Under the pieces are notes generated by a model, which was not told the DNA's origin, made no database searches, and saw nothing but the letters and a program-made list of their open reading frames with translations. From Corynebacterium sp. MSK041 (GTDB lineage: Bacteria > Actinomycetota > Actinomycetes > Mycobacteriales > Mycobacteriaceae), in assembly GCF_030232265.1 (NCBI RefSeq), contig NZ_JASPJK010000005.1, forward strand, positions 1 to 64,000: a stretch of DNA of 64,000 nt, given 5' to 3'. Made by a program: the position numbers and the translations under genes. Below are positions 8,790 to 18,530 of the stretch, in pieces (within the stretch, counting starts at the first letter, position 1; every line of letters starts with the position of its first letter).

Positions 8790-10831
8790 CGGTAATCCTC
8801 CAGCACCCCGAGGACATCTTCCCCGTACTGCTCTAACTTCGCCGGCCCGATACCGGAGATACTCAGCAGGCCAGCAGGCGTTTCCGGCATCTCTTCGACG
8901 ATGCCCAGCAGTGTTGCATCCGTGAACACCATGTACGGCGGATGCTGGTTTTCCCGCGCAACATCTAGGCGCCATTGCTTGAGAGCGATGAACGCGGCCT
9001 CGTTGTAGGTCGGTTCACAGTCCTCATGCCGGCCAAGGCTCTTCTCCGCTGGGGTATCCAAGGGGAAGCCACACATCCGGCAGGCCTTCGCCCGCTTGAG
9101 GCGCTCCGGTGTTGCCTCCACCTCAAGTTGGGGCGCGATCCCGTCCAAGAATCGGGACCGTTCGCGGGACTTCCGGCCGCCCTCTTGGCGGGCATAGGAC
9201 CAGGAGAGTTGCAGGTGCTCCCGCGCACGAGTGATACCCACGTAGAACAGGCGGCGTTCCTCCTCCACCTGTTCATCCCCCGCCTTGATGGCGTGAGAGA
9301 TAGGCAGAGTCTTTTCCACCAGGCCTACGAGGAAGACAGCATCCCATTCCAACCCCTTAGCCGCGTGCAAACTGGCCAAGGTGACGCCATCCACGGATGG
9401 TGGCTGCTTCGATTCCGCACGCTGGCGGAGGGACTGCAGAACACCCGGAAGGTTCGTGGCTTCGCCGGTATTCACGATGTCGGAGATCAATTCCACCAGC
9501 GCATTGAGTGTCTGCCAGCGCTCACGCTGGCGGGCACCCTCTGGTTCCGTGGCGCTCAACCCCAAGGGGGCGAATGCGGCGCGGGCAATGGCCACCGGAT
9601 CATCCGGCAAATCTGTCCGGCGGGTGGCGCCCACCAGGGTGTTGATGGCCTCGCGGATCTCCGGGCGCGTGAAGAAGCCTTCCCCGCCACGCACTTGGTA
9701 CACAATCCCGGCATCAGACAGTGCCTGCTCAAACACCGCCGATTGGGCGTTGAGGCGGTACAGCACCGCGATCTCCCGGGCCGGAGTTCCAGCCGCGATG
9801 AGCTTCTTGATCTGCGTGGCCACCTCGCGTGCTTCCGTCGGCTCATCGGGATAAGAGGCAAAGACTGGGTCCGGTCCCGGATCGCGCATGCCCTGCAATT
9901 CCAGGCGAGTGCCGGCAACACGGCCGCTCGCCTTGGAGTTCACCGTGTTAGCTAGATCCGTCACCTCAGGGGTGGAACGGTAGTCCCGCTGGAGCTTCAC
10001 CACTGTCCCGTGCGGGTATGTCCGGGAGAAGTTCAACAAATAATCCGGCGTTGCCCCAGTGAAGGAATAAATCGTCTGGTTCGCATCCCCCACCACAGTG
10101 AGGTCATCGCGTTGCCCCAGCCATCCTTCCAGTACGCGTTGCTGGAGCGGGGTGACGTCTTGGTACTCATCCACCACGAAGGTTTGGTACTGGCTGCGGA
10201 ATTCCTCCGCCACAGCCGGTGCGTTCTCCAGGGCACCGGCGACGTGCAGCAGCAGGTCATCAAAATCCAGCGCCATACCTTCGGGACTGGTCTTGGATTC
10301 CTCGTAGCGCCTGTACACCGCCGCGACTTTCTCTACATCCGCTGGCGGCTCACGGTGGCTGCCGGCGATCTTCTCGGCATAGCCATCAGGGCTGATCAGG
10401 GATGCCTTCGCCCATTCGATCTCCGTGAGCAGGTCGCGCACGAGTTCCTTGTCTGGTTCCAGGCCAACCGTGCGTGTAGCGCGAGCAACGAGGGGGAACT
10501 TGTTGTCAATGAGCTGCCACGGCAGATCCCCCGCCACCTGCGGCCAGAAGTAGCGCAGCTGGCGCAGTGCAGCCGCGTGGAAGGTGCGGGCTTGGACTCC
10601 ACCAATGCCCATCTCGCGGAGGCGATCACGCATCTCCCCCGCTGCGCGGGATGTGAATGTCACGGCAAGAACCTTCTGCGGGGCCACAAAACCCTGATCA
10701 ATCAGGTGAGCAATGCGGTAGGTAATCGTGCGGGTCTTACCCGTTCCCGCGCCCGCCAAAATGCACACGGGTCCGCGGGGGGCGGTGGCGGCAACCCGCT
10801 GATCGTCGTCAAGCTGGCTCAGATCGATCAC
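8786..10831 (-). CDS. uvrD2: ATP-dependent DNA helicase UvrD2
   Basis: 681 residues. Superfamily 1 helicase: Walker A AGAGTGKT at 26-33, DEYQD Walker B, and the later UvrD motifs. After the motor come four zinc-type ligands (CRMC near residue 575, then a HEDC cluster) and a C-terminal HRDC domain (about 605-675). This arrangement is diagnostic of actinobacterial UvrD2 rather than UvrD1 or PcrA. It probably unwinds DNA during repair or replication. The start codon overlaps the stop of the potassium channel gene, so they share a leftward transcript. The mycobacterial neighbours whiB7 and nudC are missing here. Confidence 0.95.
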   Translation of the reverse strand: MIDLSQLDDDQRVAATAPRGPVCILAGAGTGKTRTITYRIAHLIDQGFVAPQKVLAVTFTSRAAGEMRDRLREMGIGGVQARTFHAAALRQLRYFWPQVAGDLPWQLIDNKFPLVARATRTVGLEPDKELVRDLLTEIEWAKASLISPDGYAEKIAGSHREPPADVEKVAAVYRRYEESKTSPEGMALDFDDLLLHVAGALENAPAVAEEFRSQYQTFVVDEYQDVTPLQQRVLEGWLGQRDDLTVVGDANQTIYSFTGATPDYLLNFSRTYPHGTVVKLQRDYRSTPEVTDLANTVNSKASGRVAGTRLELQGMRDPGPDPVFASYPDEPTEAREVATQIKKLIAAGTPAREIAVLYRLNAQSAVFEQALSDAGIVYQVRGGEGFFTRPEIREAINTLVGATRRTDLPDDPVAIARAAFAPLGLSATEPEGARQRERWQTLNALVELISDIVNTGEATNLPGVLQSLRQRAESKQPPSVDGVTLASLHAAKGLEWDAVFLVGLVEKTLPISHAIKAGDEQVEEERRLFYVGITRAREHLQLSWSYARQEGGRKSRERSRFLDGIAPQLEVEATPERLKRAKACRMCGFPLDTPAEKSLGRHEDCEPTYNEAAFIALKQWRLDVARENQHPPYMVFTDATLLGIVEEMPETPAGLLSISGIGPAKLEQYGEDVLGVLEDYR

Positions 10832-11952
10832 TAGAGATCGTCTTCCTGGAGGCGTGCAGCTTCCGTCAGATCATCCTGGGTGTCATCGGCGTAACGGATG
10901 TACAGCAACCGGTCGCCCGGCTCGACCGACTCCGCTTCGGGGGAATCGAGGCGGTAGAGCTCACCAGAACGCACCACACCCAGAACAATGTCGGCGAGGT
11001 GGCGCGGGTTGGAACCAACCTCATCGTCCACGATGGCGCGCTCCGCAACCGTGAAGCCCGCGTCCGGACTCAGCAGATCCTCAATCATCTCCACCACCGA
11101 TGGCGTGCTCGTAGCAATACCCAGGAGACGACCTGCCGTTTCAGAGGAGATGACCACCGAGTCCGCACCGGACTGCTCCAGCAGGTGCTGGTTTTCCGCC
11201 TCACGGACAGAGGCGACGATGTTGATACCAGGGTTGATCTCTCGCACCGACAGCGTGACCAGCACCGCGGTGTCATCGCTGGACGGGGCGACGACCACGG
11301 AACGGGCACGGCTCACACCGGCCACCCGCAGCACATCAGACTTCGTGCCATTGCCGTGCACAGCAACGAGGCCGCGATTTTCGGCATGGGCTAGGGACTC
11401 ATGGTTGTCATCGATGACCACGATGTTGGATGGTGCCATCCCTTCAGCCAGAAGCGCGTCTACAGCGGAGCGGCCTTTCGTGCCATAGCCGATGACAATG
11501 GTGTGGTTGCGCACGGATTTCCTCCAGCGTTGAAGTTGCAGTGTCTTGCGGGAATCCTCAGTAAGGACGGACAGAGTGGTGCCGACGAGCAGCATCAGGA
11601 AGGCCACACGCATCGGGGTGACCACCAAGATGTTGACTAGGCGGGCGGTTTGCGTCACCGGCGTGATGTCACCGTAGCCGGTGGTGGACAGTGATACCGC
11701 GGAGTAATACACGGCATCGATGAAGGTGAGCGGCTCGCTGTAACCGTCTTTGTCCAGCCACACGAGAACCGCCACGATGACAATGAGCAGGATGGCGTAG
11801 AGGAAACGACGGCTGATCAGCGCCCACGGGGTGGTACGCGCTGTCTGGGGTAGGCGGATGACATTAATCAGCGCGTGATCAGGCAGCGCCGTGAGATCCT
11901 CACCGCGCAGCTGCTCACGAAACCGAATCGGTGCCTTGAACGACGGCCTCAT
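10831..11952 (-). CDS. Potassium channel with RCK (TrkA-N/TrkA-C) domains
   Basis: 373 residues. Two membrane helices flank the pore loop, whose selectivity filter TTGYGD (residues 90-95) is intact. A regulator-of-K-conductance domain follows, with the nucleotide-binding glycine motif GYGTKG at about 153-158, and then a TrkA-C-like end. It should be a ligand-gated K+ channel in the inner membrane (counterpart of Rv3200c). Start ATG 11952 has GGAGGTGGC directly upstream. It follows adnB after a 32-bp palindrome and overlaps uvrD2 by a few bases, so it sits in a repair operon. Confidence 0.93.
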   Translation of the reverse strand: MRPSFKAPIRFREQLRGEDLTALPDHALINVIRLPQTARTTPWALISRRFLYAILLIVIVAVLVWLDKDGYSEPLTFIDAVYYSAVSLSTTGYGDITPVTQTARLVNILVVTPMRVAFLMLLVGTTLSVLTEDSRKTLQLQRWRKSVRNHTIVIGYGTKGRSAVDALLAEGMAPSNIVVIDDNHESLAHAENRGLVAVHGNGTKSDVLRVAGVSRARSVVVAPSSDDTAVLVTLSVREINPGINIVASVREAENQHLLEQSGADSVVISSETAGRLLGIATSTPSVVEMIEDLLSPDAGFTVAERAIVDDEVGSNPRHLADIVLGVVRSGELYRLDSPEAESVEPGDRLLYIRYADDTQDDLTEAARLQEDDL

Positions 11953-11976
11953 GCCACCTCCATTCCTTCTGGTTCT

Positions 11977-12008
11977 CTAGTGATGAGAGTGATCACTCTC
12001 ATCACTAG
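11977..12008. repeat. Perfect 32-bp palindrome at the adnB stop codon
   Basis: 16+16 bp with no loop, ending in CTAG at both sides; the adnB stop codon lies inside the right arm. No U-run follows on the minus strand; instead the GGAGG of the channel gene starts about 18 nt later. It could be an mRNA-stabilising hairpin, an operon-internal attenuator or a protein site. Confidence 0.8.
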
Positions 12009-15000
12009 GACTTTAGATCGGACTCTAGACCTTCGACGGCTGCAGACTGCAACAGCTCCTCCAACTCCGCACGTTCGGGCAGGTCAGCCGGCGCGAAATC
12101 TTCGCCGGTGCGCACGTAGAAAAACACGGCGTTGATCTTGCGGCCATCATCCGCAATGCGGCGCCATGCTTCCTTGTACACCGCCAACTGAAGTTTCGCT
12201 GCACGCATTTCTGCTGCTTGCGGCTTACCACCAGTTTTCCAGTCAACGATGGTCCAGGACTGCTCGCCCGTTACTGGATCTGGCGCGTCTAAGAAGATCG
12301 CATCGATACGGCCACGGACGGTGGATGAACCCAGATCAATCTCAAAGGGGTGCTCAATATGTTCCGGTGTGCGCCCAGCCCACTGACTCTTTTCAAAGGA
12401 CTCCTTGAGGCGAGCCAAGGTGGCGGCGTCGACGGAGGGTTCGGTGTTGCCGGGCAATTCATCGTCGTCAAGCAGGGGCCGTGCCCCGAAGAAACCTTCT
12501 ACCCATTCGTGGAACGCGGTTCCGCGCTTGGCGTAGGAATTCGGTTTGAACGGCACCGGGCGGCGCGCACGGCGGGCGAATTGCTCCGGGTCGGCGCGCA
12601 GTGCGACGATGTCTGATGCGGTCAACGTGCCCGGCATAGTCACGGCCACCTCGGGGCTTTGTGCGGCGATGTGCTCATTGATCAGCGCGGTAACATCGTT
12701 TTCCCACTGCGTGAACAACTCGCCGTCCACATCAGTGCGGGTGTTATCCGGCTTCTCCGGGAGGGTGGCCTGTGCTGCCCGGACCTTCGCTGCACCTGCT
12801 AGCGCTTCAGATTCAGCGGCGTAGTTCGGCCAGATCCCCTCGTGCGCAGCGGCGACGTCGAGTTCTTCCTCATCAGACGTGCCATCCCACCACGCAATGA
12901 CATCGGCGGCAGGCGTGTCATCCAGGGTGATGTCCTTGAACGGCAGGAAATGCTCGTAGGGTTTGGCTTCTGCCTTCCGGCCGGCAACCTTGGCCGACGC
13001 GGTGACAATGAGGCGCTTGGCGGCGCGGGTGACAGCGACGTAGAAGAGTCGCGCAGACTCCTCACCCAAGTCCTTGCGCTTCTGATCCAGGTATTCCTTG
13101 GTCAGATTCTGGAAATCGGAACGGGTGTCCGCGTGCTCAAATGCATCGAAGGAATCATCCGGCACGTACGGAACTTGGCCGAGGAAGGTAGCCACGGTGG
13201 AGCCGTAAGTTTTCTCATCCGCGTGAGCCACGGCAACGGTGTCCCACTCCAGGCCTTTGGCCTTGTGTGCCGTCAGGATATGCACGCGATCCCCACTGGT
13301 CACCACAGCGCCAGGTTCCAAACCATCTTCGTGTTCGGCGGCCAAGTCAAGGTAGTTCAGGAAACCTTCCAGGTCCGATCCGGGGTAGGAGAACACCACT
13401 TTGGCAAAGGCATCAAGGTGCACCGCGCCCGTGGGGGAATTGCGGGAGAGCACTTCCGTGCGAATGCCAAACACCGAGATGATGTCCGCGAAAAGATCGG
13501 GCAACCGCTTGCCCAGGCTGTACTTGCGCAGGTGGCGGAGTTTCGCGGAGAGTTCCTGCAGGCGCACAAGCCCTTCTTCGCTGTAGCGATCTGTCTCACC
13601 CAGATCCGCAACCGCATCCGCAAGACCCACGTGACGTTCGTTTTCACCCTTGGTGTTTTCCGCATCCGCAATGAGCTCAGCCAGCTGAACTTGTAGGCGT
13701 TCACGCGCGTCCGCATCGGGCCCCAGTTCATCCGTGGCACTGCCATGACGGCGCCTACCGGCGAGGTTCACGGCGCGTTGGGAGAGTGCGCTGATGTCCT
13801 TCAGCCCAAGACCGCAAGCCGGGCCGGCAAGGATCCGCAGCGCCGCCGTGGAGTCCTGCGGGTACACGAGCATACGGGCAACGGCGACCGTGTCGGCGAT
13901 CTCCGGGACTGTGAGCAACCCGGCTACACCCACGATTTCATAGGGCACACCGCGCTGTTCCAGGGCTTCTGCAAAGCGTGCGGAGTGCCGGTTCTTGCGC
14001 ACCAGAATCGCGGATTCCACCGCTTCACCCGCGTTGATTTTCTCGGTGTAATCAGCCGTGATCGCATCAGCGATGGCTTCTACTTCCTCCTCTTCGGTGG
14101 CAAAGTAGCCGATTTCCACCTGGCCGGGGCTCGCCTCCGGCTTGGGTTCCAGCGGTTCCACTGCTCGTGGCGCACCATCGGGGGAACCAAGCACCGCATC
14201 GGAGACAGAGTTCGCCAGGGCCAGAACCTCCGGCGGGTTACGCCAGGATGTGGTCAGCTGCGCTTTCGGTGCCGGGCTTCCATCGGCCAGCGGGAAGTCC
14301 TCCACAAAAGCAGCCAAGTTCGCTGCGGTGGCTCCACGCCAACCGTAGATCGCCTGCATCGGGTCACCCACGGCTGTGACGGTGAGTGGATGTGCGTGGC
14401 GTTCAGGATCATCGGCGTTGTCCCCGAACAGACTGCGCAGCAGAACGCGCTGGGCGTGGGAGGTGTCCTGGTACTCATCCAGCATGATTACGCGGAAACG
14501 GTCGCGTTGGGATGCCCCGACGGCCGCGTGCTCACTAGCGAGCTTCGCCGCCACGGACATTTGCTCATTGAAGGTCACCACACCACGAGCACGCAGCTCC
14601 GCGGCGAGTTCCCCGGCCAGCTCCGCGTAGGCTGTGCGGATCTGCTGGGTGTCCACCCACTTCTGCACGTCTTTGTTGTAGTTCTCCCGTGCTTTACCGC
14701 GCGGGAGGGAAGCCAGGTTATCGATGAAGGCTGTTGCCTCCTCCTTGATGCGCTCTGGCGGGTAGACCTCATTGCCCATGGAAGTAACCAATGCCAAGAG
14801 CGTGTCCACGACCGTGTCTACCGTCGGGTTTTTGCTCACCCCCTCTAGCAGTGCACCGGCGTGATTGGACACCACGTCCCAGGCAATCGAATGGAGTTCC
14901 GCAGCCGTGATCAAGCGCGCATCCGGCTCAACCGGCACGAGCAGACCGTATTCACGGATGAGGGAGCCCGCATAGGAGTCATAGGTGGATACCGTTGGTG

Positions 15001-15373
15001 CGATCGCGGTGAGGTTTTCAGCCAGCTGCCCCGTCGGGTCCAGGCGGCGCACCAATTGATCATTAGCGGCAAGGCGTTCCAGGCGCTTACGGATACGCTT
15101 GCCCAGTTCTTGCGCTGCTTTGCGGGTGAACGTGAGACCGAGGACTTCTTCTGGGCGCACGTAGCCATTGGCTACCAACCACACCACGCGTGATGCCATG
15201 GTTTCGGTCTTACCAGCTCCGGCACCAGCAACCACGAGCAGTGGTCCGGGTTCAGCGCCGATGATTGCTGCTTGTTGATCGGTCGGCGGGAACGCATCGC
15301 CCAAGTATTTTGAGAGTGTGCGTGGTGGCATCGGGGTTGCCACGGTATGTGCTGCGTGTCCTGCGTTAACCAC
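12005..15373 (-). CDS. adnB: AdnB: motor-nuclease subunit of the AdnAB double-strand-break resection complex
   Basis: 1122 residues. UvrD-like motor with intact Walker A AGAGAGKT (49-56) and Walker B LDEYQD. A C-terminal RecB-type PD-(D/E)XK nuclease is marked by IVDWKTG followed by a Q-x-x-x-Y box (LQLAVY). In mycobacteria the AdnA-AdnB heterodimer resects double-strand breaks in place of RecBCD, and AdnB is the driving motor. The start is GTG 15373, with AAGGAGAGG upstream, and it overlaps the adnA stop by eight bases, giving tight coupling in equal dose. Confidence 0.94.
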   Translation of the reverse strand: MVNAGHAAHTVATPMPPRTLSKYLGDAFPPTDQQAAIIGAEPGPLLVVAGAGAGKTETMASRVVWLVANGYVRPEEVLGLTFTRKAAQELGKRIRKRLERLAANDQLVRRLDPTGQLAENLTAIAPTVSTYDSYAGSLIREYGLLVPVEPDARLITAAELHSIAWDVVSNHAGALLEGVSKNPTVDTVVDTLLALVTSMGNEVYPPERIKEEATAFIDNLASLPRGKARENYNKDVQKWVDTQQIRTAYAELAGELAAELRARGVVTFNEQMSVAAKLASEHAAVGASQRDRFRVIMLDEYQDTSHAQRVLLRSLFGDNADDPERHAHPLTVTAVGDPMQAIYGWRGATAANLAAFVEDFPLADGSPAPKAQLTTSWRNPPEVLALANSVSDAVLGSPDGAPRAVEPLEPKPEASPGQVEIGYFATEEEEVEAIADAITADYTEKINAGEAVESAILVRKNRHSARFAEALEQRGVPYEIVGVAGLLTVPEIADTVAVARMLVYPQDSTAALRILAGPACGLGLKDISALSQRAVNLAGRRRHGSATDELGPDADARERLQVQLAELIADAENTKGENERHVGLADAVADLGETDRYSEEGLVRLQELSAKLRHLRKYSLGKRLPDLFADIISVFGIRTEVLSRNSPTGAVHLDAFAKVVFSYPGSDLEGFLNYLDLAAEHEDGLEPGAVVTSGDRVHILTAHKAKGLEWDTVAVAHADEKTYGSTVATFLGQVPYVPDDSFDAFEHADTRSDFQNLTKEYLDQKRKDLGEESARLFYVAVTRAAKRLIVTASAKVAGRKAEAKPYEHFLPFKDITLDDTPAADVIAWWDGTSDEEELDVAAAHEGIWPNYAAESEALAGAAKVRAAQATLPEKPDNTRTDVDGELFTQWENDVTALINEHIAAQSPEVAVTMPGTLTASDIVALRADPEQFARRARRPVPFKPNSYAKRGTAFHEWVEGFFGARPLLDDDELPGNTEPSVDAATLARLKESFEKSQWAGRTPEHIEHPFEIDLGSSTVRGRIDAIFLDAPDPVTGEQSWTIVDWKTGGKPQAAEMRAAKLQLAVYKEAWRRIADDGRKINAVFFYVRTGEDFAPADLPERAELEELLQSAAVEGLESDLKS

Positions 15374-18300
15374 GGGTGGTCACCTCTCCTTCGGGCTGTG
15401 CGGGGCAAATGTTTTTGATCTGGCAAAAATCACAGTGAGGGCCGGTCACGGCACGTAATTGCGGTCCAGTCATTTCAGCGGGCAGAGGCTTGATCAGTTC
15501 CGTGAATTCAGCGCGCTGTTCTTCATCCTTGGGTGCCTGCGTCCGGGTTGTCACGCTGACCGTCTCCGCCGCGGGGTAGACCAGGGTGCCGCCACCAACG
15601 GTCAGCGGTGTTTCCCCTTCGGCTGCGGTGACCACTGCCCCATCACGCCACACACCGTGGGACAAGGCCAGCTGGTACGCAAGCAGCTGCGGGTGCTCCT
15701 CAATCTCCTTGTTGGAAACCGCGTACTTGGATGTTTTCAGATCCACCACGTGTACGGGGGCAGCGTCATCCGTGACGTCGCCTTCACGCTCCAGCCGGTC
15801 AATGCGGCCGCCAATCACCACACCAGGGGCGATGTCGACGTGCACCGGCACTTCCACGCCGAGCACGTCGAAGGTCCCGCGGGTGTCAGCGACCCATTTC
15901 GCTGCCCTATCCAGCATCTCCTCAAAGGCAGCCAGGTCATTCGCTCGCTTCCACTCAGGCACGTCGAACAGTTCGGTGTACGCCGTGATCGTGTCCGCGC
16001 GGGCGAGTTCAGGGTCAGCGCCACGGCCGAGTGCCTCGAAGAAGTAGTGCACGAGTGTGCCACGGGTCATCGCATCCGTGGATGTGGCCGTGATGTCGCG
16101 CTCCAGCACATTGCGCATCGGACACTGCAGCAGCCCCTCAATCCGTGAGGGAGAGAGGCGACTGGGTGGATCCATCGCTTCGCTTGTCGACGGATCCCTC
16201 ACCCCCCACCAATCCCCCGGATCCGCCCCCGGAATGCCTACTTCCGCCATGCGCACGAGCTGGCGTGCAGCCTGGCGGGCATGCTCCTCATCAGCCTCCG
16301 GGTCGGTGACAACGCGGCGGAGTTCCGCAATCACATCCTCGACCGCCAAGACACGCACGCGGACATAGCTATACGGGTCTTCCTCATCGGCGGCGTGCTC
16401 GGCCTGCGGCGTGTTGGGAATGTCCGCCTCGTCGGGCACAACCATCGTGCGGATTGCACCAGACTGGGCAGCGAAGGCCTCCACGAAGCGGGAAGGCTCG
16501 ACCACTTCGTCGCCGTCCGGGCAGTCCACGGCGGTGACCAGCACGTTTTCTGTTGCACGGCTCACGGCCATGTGGAACAGGTGGTTTTCTTCTTTAAGGC
16601 GGTCCGCGGTGTGGGACACCGGCGTAGCCGGATCAATGCCTTCGTCCACCAAGTCAATGAGGTCTTCTTGGCGCATGAGCGTGCCGGTTTCACTCAACGT
16701 GGGCCACGTCAGTTCCTGCACGCCACTGACAATGACGCGGCGGAATTCCCTGCCAGCGGCACCGTGCGCGGTTAGCAATGGCACGGCATCTGGCACTGCG
16801 GTACGGCGGTCGCGCACACCGGTGGGCAGCTCTTGTTCCTCAATGTGGGCGATGAAGGAATCAATCGTGGCGGTGGGACGACGCTCGGTGAAGTCTCCCG
16901 CAGCATCGAACAGCGACATCATCGCGTCCAGATCCCGGTCCGCCTGGGAGCCACCGGCGCCACCGCGCAAAGCAATGGCCATGAGGCTGTCCGCCAGCTT
17001 CGTCGCCGACCACACAGCCCACAGAACTTCCTCAACGCTGCCCCCAGCTTCCACTTCCGCACGCCCAGCCTCGAGCACGCTGCGCATCCGGGTGAGAATA
17101 TCCAGTTCCCGCTGCGTCAGCATTGAACCAAAGTCCGGCAGTTCCCCGCGCTGGTTAAGCAACTCCCGCAGAGTGTCCTCAGCGCGTGCTTCGGGCTGCC
17201 AGCGGCGCAATCCCCGCAAAAGACGGCGCAGGGTCACTGGATCCACACCACCCACCGGGCCGAGGAGGAGCTGGCGCCATTGCGCCATGCTCAAGTGCTC
17301 CTTGTCATTGCCATCACTACGCAGCGCGCGCAGGCCCAACAGCATGGCCATGACAATTTTCTGTTCACTGAGCACAACGTCAGTGGGGTTCACTGCGACG
17401 GGGACACCGGCCTGCAACAGGGCGCGGCGCAGTGGCTCAATCATGCTGGCGGAACGAACAATCACGGCCATGTCGCTCCATGGCACGCCATCACCCAGGT
17501 GAGCGCGGCGCAGAGCATCCACCACGGTGGCGTGGTTGAGTGCCTCCGACGGGGCAATGGCCACGGCCGCGGCCGGGTTGCGGCGTGTGGCGCCGAGGTC
17601 CACCACGTTCACGTCCATGCCGGTCTGGGCGTGAAGATCGCGTTCAAAATTGGCAAAGAAAAGCGGGGAGGCACCGCGGAAACGAAACACGGATTGTTCC
17701 AGGTCACCGCCAACGACAGCGAGGTCCGCCTCGGCGATCAAGCGGGACACCAACTGTCCCGAGGCAGGATCCAGGTGCTGGGCATCATCCACGATGACGG
17801 TGTGCCACGTGCGTGGCAGCGGCGCGCGCAGCACTTGATCCACGAGCTCTGAGGCGGAGTAGCTGCGGGCACCGTAAAGAGCCATCACATCCTGGTACTC
17901 CGCAAGGAAGTCACCGGCAGCGCTCCAGGTGGGAATGTTGTGCTGCTCCCCCATCTCTTTGAGCTGAGCTGGTGTGAGCGTGCGCTCCACCGCGCGCAGC
18001 AAAAAGTCGCGCAACTGGCGGGCAAAGCCCACCATCGGCAGCGCCGGACGGAGCTCTTCCGGCCATGAACCCCCACCGTCTTCCACGTGGCCCTGGAGGA
18101 GTTCGCGGATGGCAAAATCCTGCTCCGCACCAGAGATCAAACGGATCTGGTTACTTTCACCACCGTCTTCCGGTTCGGCTGCACGCAGGAGGGCAAACGC
18201 GAGAGAGTGAACGGAACGCACGATCGGTTCATCAGCCACAAAACCTAAGGTGGCTAGTTTGTCCGATAACTCCTGGCGGACGCGCGCACCGGATTCCTTA

Positions 18301-18527
18301 GAAGCAGTGATCACCACCACCCCATTGGGGTCCGCACCAGCGGCAATACGGTCAGCAGCCGTGTCAATGAGGAAGCTCGTCACACCCGAGCCGGCTTCAC
18401 CGGTGACCTTCCATATGCCGGAATCCGGCAGATCAACAGGCCACGTGCGGTCACGCACCGTGCGTTCACGGCGGACAAGGTAAGCCCGTGGGTGAGGCGG
18501 TAGCGCGGGTGTCTGCGGGGAATTCAT
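15366..18527 (-). CDS. adnA: AdnA: second motor-nuclease subunit of AdnAB
   Basis: 1053 residues. The N-terminal UvrD-like domain is degenerate at the ATP site: the P-loop reads GEAGSGVTS with Val49 where Lys is expected, and the Walker B segment is VDDAQ rather than DEYQ, so this motor is probably inactive. The C-terminal nuclease is intact by eye (VDLKTSKY, then QLLAY). Four cysteines, one in LLQCP and three in CDFCQIKNIC, match the 4Fe-4S arrangement of AddB-type nucleases. It is the first gene of the repair operon. A LexA-like box lies about 60-70 bp upstream of the start. Confidence 0.93.
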   Translation of the reverse strand: MNSPQTPALPPHPRAYLVRRERTVRDRTWPVDLPDSGIWKVTGEAGSGVTSFLIDTAADRIAAGADPNGVVVITASKESGARVRQELSDKLATLGFVADEPIVRSVHSLAFALLRAAEPEDGGESNQIRLISGAEQDFAIRELLQGHVEDGGGSWPEELRPALPMVGFARQLRDFLLRAVERTLTPAQLKEMGEQHNIPTWSAAGDFLAEYQDVMALYGARSYSASELVDQVLRAPLPRTWHTVIVDDAQHLDPASGQLVSRLIAEADLAVVGGDLEQSVFRFRGASPLFFANFERDLHAQTGMDVNVVDLGATRRNPAAAVAIAPSEALNHATVVDALRRAHLGDGVPWSDMAVIVRSASMIEPLRRALLQAGVPVAVNPTDVVLSEQKIVMAMLLGLRALRSDGNDKEHLSMAQWRQLLLGPVGGVDPVTLRRLLRGLRRWQPEARAEDTLRELLNQRGELPDFGSMLTQRELDILTRMRSVLEAGRAEVEAGGSVEEVLWAVWSATKLADSLMAIALRGGAGGSQADRDLDAMMSLFDAAGDFTERRPTATIDSFIAHIEEQELPTGVRDRRTAVPDAVPLLTAHGAAGREFRRVIVSGVQELTWPTLSETGTLMRQEDLIDLVDEGIDPATPVSHTADRLKEENHLFHMAVSRATENVLVTAVDCPDGDEVVEPSRFVEAFAAQSGAIRTMVVPDEADIPNTPQAEHAADEEDPYSYVRVRVLAVEDVIAELRRVVTDPEADEEHARQAARQLVRMAEVGIPGADPGDWWGVRDPSTSEAMDPPSRLSPSRIEGLLQCPMRNVLERDITATSTDAMTRGTLVHYFFEALGRGADPELARADTITAYTELFDVPEWKRANDLAAFEEMLDRAAKWVADTRGTFDVLGVEVPVHVDIAPGVVIGGRIDRLEREGDVTDDAAPVHVVDLKTSKYAVSNKEIEEHPQLLAYQLALSHGVWRDGAVVTAAEGETPLTVGGGTLVYPAAETVSVTTRTQAPKDEEQRAEFTELIKPLPAEMTGPQLRAVTGPHCDFCQIKNICPAQPEGEVTTRG

Positions 18528-18530
18528 GCC

